Positions 1 to 4,504 of a stretch of DNA of 8,578 nucleotides are shown here, one piece after another; position 1 is the first letter of the stretch; each line of letters begins with the position of its first letter. The notes below the pieces were generated by a model, which saw only the letters and a list, made by a program, of their open reading frames with translations, searched no databases and was not told the origin of the DNA. The stretch is from Gammaproteobacteria bacterium (lineage in GTDB: Bacteria; Pseudomonadota; Gammaproteobacteria; HTCC5015). Position numbers and translations under genes: made by a program. The DNA lies in assembly GCA_020630145.1 (NCBI GenBank), contig JAHDBX010000015.1, forward strand, positions 4,913 through 13,490. Reading direction: 5' to 3'.

Positions 1-192
1 GGGTGTAGCATTCGTTGTTACATCAAAGTCCTTGGGGCCTTTACTTAAAAATAAATCGCGTACACACCCACCCACCAGCAAGGCTCTATAACCATGCTCA
101 TGTAAACGAGTTAATATTTCTAGCACATTTGGATGAATATCCTGCTTGGATATAGGGTGCTGATCTGCGGGTATTTTTTTTATTTGATGCAA
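1..192 (-). CDS. pcnB: Poly(A) polymerase PcnB, N-terminal part (runs off the left edge)
   Basis: Poly(A) polymerase I adds 3' poly(A) tails to RNA and so promotes its decay; it belongs to the class II nucleotidyltransferase superfamily together with CCA-adding enzymes. Only the first 64 codons are present. The visible head-domain motifs are LVGGCVRDL (residues about 39-47), the nucleotide-binding GGxVRD signature, and [11 protein letters not shown] (54-64), where Asp55 and Asp57 are the expected metal-binding catalytic aspartates. The preceding [17 protein letters not shown] segment resembles the PcnB-type N-terminus more than a CCA transferase. The frame has no ATG: an in-frame TAA (202-204) lies only three codons upstream of a TTG (190-192), which I take as the start. 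No clear Shine-Dalgarno precedes it. The E. coli N-terminus is longer. hslR lies 125 bases upstream on the same strand. Family identity is firm; the exact start is less certain. Confidence 0.87.
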   Translation of the reverse strand, partial: MHQIKKIPADQHPISKQDIHPNVLEILTRLHEHGYRALLVGGCVRDLFLSKGPKDFDVTTNATP

Positions 193-277
193 TTTATATT
201 TTTATATGAATAGTATTTAGGGATTAATACATGGCCTAGAATCCTAGTTTAGCACTCCTAGCTACAGAATATTACTG

Positions 278-302
278 AAAAACCTAACTTGACTCGCAAG
301 TC
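278..302 (-). terminator. Weak candidate terminator after hslR
   Basis: Read on the minus strand, a short stem pairs GACTTG with CAAGTT (positions 302-297 with 291-286, six pairs including one G-U) around a five-base loop. A run of five T (282-278) follows after three bases. The stem is short and not GC-rich, so efficiency would be modest. It lies 15 bases past the hslR stop and before pcnB, the expected place for hslR transcripts to end. Confidence 0.35.
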
Positions 303-307
303 TACAT

Positions 308-326
308 TAAGCATTAGCTATGACTT
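308..326 (+). repeat. 19-base repeat, copy 1 (hslR 3' end)
   Basis: TAAGCATTAGCTATGACTT occurs here, and an 18-of-19 match (TAAGCATGAGCTATGACTT) lies at 1046-1064 in the same orientation. This copy covers the hslR stop codon (318-320) and its last two sense codons. The core is nearly palindromic around AGCT (CAT-n-AGCT-ATG). No function is known to me. Confidence 0.5.
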
Positions 327-695
327 CTTAATATCAATCAATTTACGTCTTGATTTCTTATCTGGTCGCTTATCTGTCTTAGGCGTATAAAGAGATTGGG
401 CTTTAAGCTGCAAGGACATGCTTTCGCGGTTTTCTATACTTTGTTGACTCTCCAGATAATATGTTTGCGCTATTTTAGCGGCTACTCGCTTGTCTTTAAC
501 GAGCAACACTTCAACTTCATACAAGTATTGATCTTTGCGTATTTGCAACTGATCACCCTGCTCAACATTTTTACTGGGCTTTATTCTATTACCGTTTAAA
601 TGAACCTTTCCGCCATTTATAGCCTCTTGAGCCAACTGTCTTGACTTAAAAAATCGCGCAGCCCACAACCATTTGTCCAACCTAACCGTTTCCAC
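318..695 (-). CDS. hslR: Heat shock protein 15 homologue (S4-domain RNA-binding protein)
   Basis: Hsp15 is a small S4-domain protein. In E. coli it binds 50S ribosomal subunits that carry a stranded nascent chain with tRNA after premature dissociation, and helps recycle them. The 125-residue product opens with the diagnostic VRLDKWLWAARFFKSR (residues 4-19), followed by the rest of the S4 fold (GGKVHLNG, KPSKNVEQGD) to about residue 53, and ends in a very basic tail (RRPDKK-like, about 108-125), as in E. coli Hsp15 (133 aa). The start is GTG at 693-695: a GAGGG Shine-Dalgarno lies five to six bases upstream, and an in-frame TAG occurs six codons upstream, leaving no ATG alternative. It diverges from ycgL across 61 bases and precedes pcnB on the same strand. 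Heat-shock control is known in E. coli; I see no clear sigma32 promoter here. Confidence 0.93.
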   Translation of the reverse strand: METVRLDKWLWAARFFKSRQLAQEAINGGKVHLNGNRIKPSKNVEQGDQLQIRKDQYLYEVEVLLVKDKRVAAKIAQTYYLESQQSIENRESMSLQLKAQSLYTPKTDKRPDKKSRRKLIDIKKS

Positions 696-756
696 TTCAC
701 CCTCTTCGATCTACTAATAGTATAATCAATTTTTTGCACCACTATATAGGTTTTCC
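696..756. promoter_or_regulatory. Divergent promoter region between hslR and ycgL
   Basis: The 61 bases between the two divergent start codons contain a perfect plus-strand -10 box TATAAT (721-726), which could drive ycgL with a start near 733 and a leader of about 25 bases. Overlapping it on the minus strand is TATACT (complement of 719-724), a candidate -10 for hslR. Neither has a good -35 hexamer at 16-18 bases, so both would be weak or activator-dependent. If both are used, polymerases would compete for the same DNA. The ycgL Shine-Dalgarno AGG is at 748-750. Confidence 0.45.
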
Positions 757-1020
757 ATGCAATGTTATGTATATAAAAGTTTAAAAAAATATGATACTTA
801 TTTATATATCATTAAAAAAGATGACTTTAGCGGCGTACCTGATGCCTTAATGAAACTGTTTGGACCTAATACTTTTATCATGGAATTTGACATAAGCCAG
901 CGAGAAAAGCTAGGCAGAGAAGACATTAGTACTGTTCAAGACAACCTTAGCCGACAAGGCTACCATTTACAGATGCCTGAAACTATTCCCGAAGGCATAC
1001 CCAAGCTGCAAAAACATTAA
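757..1020 (+). CDS. ycgL: YcgL domain protein (UPF0745-type, function unknown)
   Basis: This 87-residue protein of the YcgL family (a small alpha/beta fold restricted largely to gammaproteobacteria) has no established biochemical role. Family features visible are the N-terminal CYVYKSLKK (residues 3-11), the strand TYLYIIKKDDFSGVPDALM (14-32), and the C-terminal block DNLSRQGYHLQMP (62-74); E. coli YcgL has the equivalent TYLYVEKKDDF and LTEQGYYLQLP segments. No signal peptide or membrane segment is present. The ATG at 757 is preceded by AGG six bases upstream. It is the only plus-strand gene in the window, divergent from hslR and convergent with ppa, with which it shares a terminator. It appears to be a single-gene transcription unit. 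The symbol is given by family resemblance only. Confidence 0.9.
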   Translation: MQCYVYKSLKKYDTYLYIIKKDDFSGVPDALMKLFGPNTFIMEFDISQREKLGREDISTVQDNLSRQGYHLQMPETIPEGIPKLQKH

Positions 1021-1024
1021 GCAA

Positions 1025-1081
1025 AAAAAAGCGTATTACCTAAGTTAAGCATGAGCTATGACTTGGGCAATACGCTTTTTT
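1025..1081. terminator. Bidirectional intrinsic terminator between ycgL and ppa
   Basis: A stem of 21 paired positions with one mismatch joins 1025-1045 to 1061-1081: A-run, GCGTATT, mismatch, CC, one wobble, AAGT on the left against ACTT...AATACGC and a T-run on the right. The loop is 15 bases (1046-1060). Plus-strand RNA ends in six U and minus-strand RNA in eight U, so it can stop both convergent transcripts. The ppa stop codon (1080-1082) overlaps the right end of the stem. Confidence 0.9.
1046..1064 (+). repeat. 19-base repeat, copy 2 (terminator loop)
   Basis: TAAGCATGAGCTATGACTT matches the element at 308-326 in 18 of 19 positions. Here it forms the whole loop and the first four bases of the descending arm of the ycgL/ppa terminator. 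It is not explained by any coding constraint at this site. Confidence 0.5.
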
Positions 1082-1718
1082 AGCACTTAGCTTTGTGGAA
1101 TTCCCCAAAATCAGCCCAGTAATCATCCATAGATGCTTGCAATACTTCTAAGGCGCGATCACGGCCATAAACAGTATCAACATTTATGTTTAATTTTTTA
1201 CCTGGTGCAATTTTATAAGTATTGAAGTAATGCTGTAAACGCTCAACAGCAATAGGAGACATTTCAGAAATATCCGTTACATGACCCCAGACATGATCGT
1301 CTTCTAAAATAGCGATAATTTTATCATCTGCTTCACCATCATCAATCATTTGAATACCACCAATAATATGTGCCTTCAACAAAATAGGCGCACGTTCAAT
1401 TTGGCGTTCTGTATAAATACAAATATCTAAAGGGTCACCATCAGCTTCGTCTACTTTATCGCATAACTTTGCTACTCGATCACCACAGTATGTTTGCGGG
1501 ATAAAACCATATAAAGCAGGTAAACGAGATGTTGTACGCTGAGGACGGTCTACACAAAGGTAGCCTGTTTCTTTATCTATTTCATATTTAACAACATCAT
1601 TTGGTGTCATTTCGATAAAGGCATTAACAACATGCTTCTCATCAGGTTTTTCTGAACGGGCTTTTAAGCCATGCCAAGGATGTGGACGTGAGTGATAAAA
1701 TTCACCATTAAAAGACAT
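1080..1718 (-). CDS. ppa: Family I soluble inorganic pyrophosphatase, divergent Chlamydia-like subtype
   Basis: Cytoplasmic inorganic pyrophosphatase hydrolyses pyrophosphate to two phosphates, pulling forward nucleic-acid and aminoacyl-tRNA synthesis. The 212-residue product carries the family signature DGDPLDI (93-99). By alignment with E. coli Ppa from memory, the metal and substrate ligands are kept: Glu36, Lys44, Glu46, Arg58, Tyr70, Asp93, Asp95, Asp98, Asp126, Asp131, Lys133 and the YK pair near 168-169. It differs from E. coli Ppa (176 aa) by a longer N-terminus with HPWHG (13-17), about eleven extra residues between the YGFIPQTYCG motif (70-79) and the signature, and a Leu at the place of the active-site Tyr51. 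These features recall chlamydial Ppa. A GGAG Shine-Dalgarno precedes the ATG. Its own promoter and flanking terminators on both sides mark it as monocistronic. Confidence 0.93.
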   Translation of the reverse strand: MSFNGEFYHSRPHPWHGLKARSEKPDEKHVVNAFIEMTPNDVVKYEIDKETGYLCVDRPQRTTSRLPALYGFIPQTYCGDRVAKLCDKVDEADGDPLDICIYTERQIERAPILLKAHIIGGIQMIDDGEADDKIIAILEDDHVWGHVTDISEMSPIAVERLQHYFNTYKIAPGKKLNINVDTVYGRDRALEVLQASMDDYWADFGEFHKAKC

Positions 1719-1811
1719 TTGTAACTCCGAGTTTCAATTCGCAATAAATAAGTAAAAGGGTATTTTTACGCCATATGTGTGTTTTTCGCACAATAAGCGT
1801 GAGCGGGCGCG

Positions 1812-1840
1812 ATTATAGCGCACTTTAGTTATAAAAAAGC
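1812..1840 (-). promoter_or_regulatory. Candidate sigma70 promoter of ppa
   Basis: A perfect -10 TATAAT lies on the minus strand at 1817-1812. At a 17-base spacing the -35 position reads GCTTTT (1840-1835), a poor match, so this is a -10-driven candidate. Transcription would start near 1805 and give a leader of about 85 bases. The -35 area falls inside the ppiD terminator, so the two elements share DNA. Confidence 0.5.
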
Positions 1841-1872
1841 CCTTATGTAATATCTAATCGTCATAAGGGCTT
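1833..1872 (-). terminator. Intrinsic terminator of ppiD
   Basis: On the minus strand AAGCCCTTATG (1872-1862) pairs perfectly with CATAAGGGCTT (1847-1837), an 11-bp stem with a 14-base loop, followed by an uninterrupted T-run (six T, 1838-1833, including the last two of the stem). It sits about 45 bases past the ppiD stop. The plus strand lacks a T-run after the stem, so it works in one direction only. Confidence 0.9.
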
Positions 1873-1916
1873 ATGTTTTCATTATATTAACAGGGCTCTA
1901 TCATGAACCTATAGAT

Positions 1917-3833
1917 CTAATTCTCGCTATCAGGCGATATATTTAAGTCTGGGTTGTAAACGATTTTGGCGCTATCTTTATATGCTGCCAAGACATTTTC
2001 AAAATCGCTGCGACCGTTAATCGTCAGCCATTCGTTCTCTATCTGTTCCTTTTCTTCCTTAGGCAAGCTAGCTAAATCACCATCTTGTACTGACAACAGT
2101 TTAAGCAAGCCAACACTACCATTAGGCAGGTCTACTTTAGTTAATGTACTTCCATCTGTAACTAAGAACAAGGCTTCAACAACAGCTGCTTCAATATCAC
2201 GATTATCTCGCTCAACTAACTTAGCACTCTGCACTTCACTACCATACTCTTTCGCTAAGACTTCTAAGCCACTATCTGCACGCTCATAAGCACTGCTCAA
2301 ATCAGCTTGCGCTAATGCTCTAGCTTTTTCATCTAAGAGCACACTCTCAATTTCTTGCTTAGCCTCAACCAGTGTTTTTTCTCGGCTAGGCTTGTAATCA
2401 GCCACGCGAATAAAAGCAACGTGATTCTCCGAAATTTCAATAGCTTCTGAATTAACACCGTTATCTAGCAACTCAGTACTAAAAGCTGCTGTTCTAATTA
2501 CATTGTTTGTAGCAATACCTTGACCAACACTCTCAGTAAATAAAGGGGTCACTTGAACGGTAAGTCCAGCTTCTTCTGCTGCAGCATCCAAGCTATCTGG
2601 TTGTTCAAACGTCAAGTTAGCTAGTAAGTCTGCTTTTTCAAAGAATAACTTTTCAGCTTCTTGGTTTTTATACGCTGTCTGTATTTTACCTTTCACTTCA
2701 GCAAAACTTGGTTTCTCAGCTGCATTAATTTTGCTTAGTTTTATGATATGAAAACCAAATTGGCTTTTAACAACTTCACTAACTTCACCAACCTGCATAT
2801 CAAAAAGCTTATCTTCAAAAGGCTTAACCATTACACCACGTGCAACATCACCTAACTCACCACCTGATGGTGCAGAGCCCGCATCTTCAGAAAATTCTTT
2901 AGCTAAAGCGGCAAAGTCTTCAGTTAATGCGCGTTCTCTTATTTGCTTTAACTGCTCTTCTTTAGCCGATACCTCTTCAGCACTTGCTGACTCATCAACC
3001 AATAAAAGAATGTGGCTTGCTGTGCGTGTTTCGGGCTTATCAGCAATCCCCGGAATAGAGTTAGCATCATAAAGCTCTTGTAATGTTTGATCATCGACTT
3101 CAACTGTTGCAGCTAGATCATCAATTTTTAACTCAAGGTAGCTTAATGAGACTTGTCTTTCTGTTAACAACGTATCCTTATTTTCATCATAATAAGTTTG
3201 TACATCATCATCAGATAATTTAATTTTCGCTTTGTATTTTTCAATATCAAGTATGAAGTATTCTAGGTCACGGCTTTGTCTGCGAAGCTTCACATAATCT
3301 TTTAACTGTGCATCAGTTACTAGAGCACTGGCAATAACACCTTGCTGCAATTGGCCAATGGCGATATCTAAACCCACCTGTTGTTCAAATGCTGTTTTTG
3401 TATAACCTAAAGAGCTTGTTTGACGCTCATAGGCGTCACGAGAAAACTTACCATCTATTTGAAATTGAGGCAAAGCAGAGATATTGCGGTAAATTTCTTC
3501 GGCACTACTACCGTAACCATTGTCTTGCGCATACTGAACAAGCGCTTCACGATTAACATACTGATTAGCTGTTTGCTGACGAATCAAGTCATTGTTATCA
3601 AGTACAGCAGGTATTTCACCACCGAAACGCTGCGCTAATTGCTGACGATTAAGCTGCATTCTGCGCTCAAATTCGTACATCGTCATTTCAGAATCGTTGA
3701 ATTTTATAGCAGCCGGCTCATTGCCAATACCAATATAGTCCTGAACACCCCATAAGGCGAAAGGGATTATAATTAGTCCACAAATTACCCAGGCTACTAC
3801 ACCTGTAATACGGTCGCGAATAGCTAATAACAT
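1917..3833 (-). CDS. ppiD: Periplasmic folding chaperone PpiD (SurA/parvulin family)
   Basis: PpiD is an inner-membrane-anchored periplasmic chaperone that sits near the SecYEG translocon and receives emerging envelope proteins. The 638-residue product (E. coli 623) has a short cytoplasmic head with basic residues, one hydrophobic anchor at about 11-30 (GVVAWVICGLIIIPFALWGV), a SurA-N-like helical chaperone region (about 36-190, with FERRMQLNRQQL and the LPQFQIDGKFSRDAYER segment), a parvulin domain (about 268-368: TASHILLLVDE, GGELGDV, FEDKLFDMQVGE, SQFGFHIIKL), and a C-terminal segment of about 270 residues. The E. coli parvulin domain is catalytically inactive; I cannot decide that here. 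An in-frame TAA two codons upstream fixes the ATG. The place after hupB is conserved, but two tRNA genes and a terminator separate them here, so ppiD needs its own promoter. Confidence 0.95.
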   Translation of the reverse strand: MLLAIRDRITGVVAWVICGLIIIPFALWGVQDYIGIGNEPAAIKFNDSEMTMYEFERRMQLNRQQLAQRFGGEIPAVLDNNDLIRQQTANQYVNREALVQYAQDNGYGSSAEEIYRNISALPQFQIDGKFSRDAYERQTSSLGYTKTAFEQQVGLDIAIGQLQQGVIASALVTDAQLKDYVKLRRQSRDLEYFILDIEKYKAKIKLSDDDVQTYYDENKDTLLTERQVSLSYLELKIDDLAATVEVDDQTLQELYDANSIPGIADKPETRTASHILLLVDESASAEEVSAKEEQLKQIRERALTEDFAALAKEFSEDAGSAPSGGELGDVARGVMVKPFEDKLFDMQVGEVSEVVKSQFGFHIIKLSKINAAEKPSFAEVKGKIQTAYKNQEAEKLFFEKADLLANLTFEQPDSLDAAAEEAGLTVQVTPLFTESVGQGIATNNVIRTAAFSTELLDNGVNSEAIEISENHVAFIRVADYKPSREKTLVEAKQEIESVLLDEKARALAQADLSSAYERADSGLEVLAKEYGSEVQSAKLVERDNRDIEAAVVEALFLVTDGSTLTKVDLPNGSVGLLKLLSVQDGDLASLPKEEKEQIENEWLTINGRSDFENVLAAYKDSAKIVYNPDLNISPDSEN

Positions 3834-3854
3834 ACGCTTTTACTTACCTGTTAG

Positions 3855-3883
3855 TTTATACATATCAAAGGACAGTATTCTAA
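3855..3883 (-). promoter_or_regulatory. Candidate promoter of ppiD
   Basis: Minus-strand TTAGAA (3883-3878), 17 bases, then TATAAA (3860-3855). The -10 matches five of six consensus bases, the -35 only three of six. The start would be near 3848, giving a very short leader that still includes AGGTAAG as ribosome binding site. A promoter is required somewhere here because the tRNA terminator lies directly upstream. Confidence 0.35.
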
Positions 3884-3927
3884 CCCAGCTTGCGAAAACA
3901 ATATACGGAGATTAAATGAATATAAAT

Positions 3928-3956
3928 AAAAAAAGGCGCTAAATAAGCACCTTTTT
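3928..3956 (-). terminator. Intrinsic terminator after tRNA-Asp
   Basis: On the minus strand AAAAAGGTGCT (3956-3946) pairs with AGCGCCTTTTT (3940-3930) with a single G-U, a 5-base loop and a run of seven T (3934-3928). It begins six bases beyond the CCA end of tRNA-Asp and would end the tRNA (and possibly hupB) transcript. Confidence 0.88.
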
Positions 3957-3962
3957 GAATAA

Positions 3963-4039
3963 TGGCGGACTGGACGAGACTCGAACTCGCGACCCCCGGC
4001 GTGACAGGCCGGTATTCTAACCAACTGAACTACCAGTCC
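3963..4039 (-). tRNA. tRNA-Asp (GUC)
   Basis: The 77-base gene including an encoded CCA folds as a complete cloverleaf. The acceptor GGACTGG pairs with CCAGTCC, with discriminator G73 as expected for Asp. The anticodon arm is CCGGC-CTGTCAC-GCCGG with anticodon GTC at 4005-4003, and the T arm contains GTTCGAGTC. It lies 18 bases downstream of tRNA-Val on the same strand, and an intrinsic terminator follows at once, so the two tRNAs are very probably processed from one precursor. Confidence 0.98.
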
Positions 4040-4057
4040 ATATGTCTTTATGCTACG

Positions 4058-4133
4058 TGGTGGGTGCTGAGGGATTCGAACCCCCGACCCTCGCCTTGTA
4101 AGGGCGATGCTCTACCAGCTGAGCTAAGCACCC
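4058..4133 (-). tRNA. tRNA-Val (UAC)
   Basis: The 76-base gene including encoded CCA has a perfect seven-pair acceptor stem (GGGTGCT/AGCACCC), discriminator A73, D arm AGCTCAGCTGGTAGAGC, anticodon loop CTTACAA with anticodon TAC at 4100-4098, and T arm GGGGGTTCGAATCCC. It starts 48 bases after the hupB stop. In those 48 bases I see neither a convincing promoter nor a convincing terminator, which suggests read-through from hupB and RNase processing. Confidence 0.98.
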
Positions 4134-4181
4134 ACATTAAGCAAAAATTAAAACTCTATTTTGCCCCTCTGCGAAGGCGCG

Positions 4182-4454
4182 CTAGTTTAAAGCATCTTTC
4201 AAAGCTTTACCAGCTTTAAATGCAGGAACTTTTGCAGCAGCGATTTGAATCTCTGCACCCGTCTGAGGGTTACGACCCATGCGAGCTTCTCTGTCTCTAA
4301 CTAAGAAGGTACCAAAACCAACTAGTGTGACGCTATCGCCTGTTTTTAAAGTGTTTGTAATCGTTGATAAAACAGATTCAACCGCACGGCCAGCGTCTGC
4401 TTTACTTAAATCTGCTGATTCAGCAACGGCTTCTATAAATTCATTCTTATTCAT
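4182..4454 (-). CDS. hupB: DNA-binding protein HU-beta
   Basis: HU is a small histone-like dimer that bends DNA non-specifically and compacts the nucleoid. The product has exactly 90 residues, the usual HU length. It starts [12 protein letters not shown] (dimerisation helices), has the conserved VGFGTF turn (45-50), and the beta-arm tip RNPQTG (61-66), whose Pro63 intercalates into DNA. It ends [10 protein letters not shown] strong GGGGGAG ribosome binding site stands just before the ATG, consistent with abundant synthesis. The position between lon and ppiD identifies it as the hupB-type gene. The gap to the lon stop is 50 bases and contains a perfect inverted repeat. Two tRNA genes follow without an obvious terminator. 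In E. coli hupB has its own promoters; here I find no clear -35/-10 pair in the gap. Confidence 0.97.
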   Translation of the reverse strand: MNKNEFIEAVAESADLSKADAGRAVESVLSTITNTLKTGDSVTLVGFGTFLVRDREARMGRNPQTGAEIQIAAAKVPAFKAGKALKDALN

Positions 4455-4480
4455 AACTCCCCCGAGTCTATTTTAAAATT

Positions 4481-4499
4481 TATCGTACAATATACGATA
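4481..4499. repeat. Inverted repeat between lon and hupB
   Basis: TATCGTA-CAATA-TACGATA is a perfect 7-bp inverted repeat with a 5-base centre, in the 50-base gap between the lon stop and the hupB start. It could be an operator, an mRNA stem just upstream of the hupB ribosome binding site, or a weak attenuator. The stem is AT-rich and the minus-strand sequence after it (AATTTTAAAA) is not a proper U-tract, so I do not call it a terminator. Confidence 0.6.
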
Positions 4500-4504
4500 T
4501 GTAA

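Noticed and set aside
396..599. 67-codon plus-strand frame opposite hslR, rich in hydrophobic residues.
   Set aside because: The hydrophobicity is a by-product of the antisense of a lysine-rich gene; hslR is clearly the real gene.
1719..1800. Two-codon upstream frame (ATGGCGTAA, minus strand) in the ppa leader as a regulatory leader peptide.
   Set aside because: Too short to distinguish from chance and without a ribosome binding site.
1966..2289. 107-codon plus-strand frame within ppiD.
   Set aside because: It lies wholly opposite a well-supported conserved gene, has low-complexity Ser/Leu-rich content and no recognisable motif.
3420..3638. 72-codon plus-strand frame opposite the ppiD N-terminal region.
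   Set aside because: No start signals and no motif; fully inside ppiD.
4134..4181. GC-rich stretch after hupB as a terminator.
   Set aside because: Only a weak stem with several G-U pairs can be drawn, and T-runs follow too far away and are interrupted.
3962..4219. Plus-strand open frame of 85 codons opposite the two tRNAs, with a RDSNPRPSPCKGDAL-like peptide.
   Set aside because: This is the well-known spurious translation of antisense tRNA sequence; the tRNA cloverleafs explain every base.
4279..4476. 65-codon plus-strand frame opposite hupB.
   Set aside because: Antisense shadow of a 90-residue canonical HU gene.
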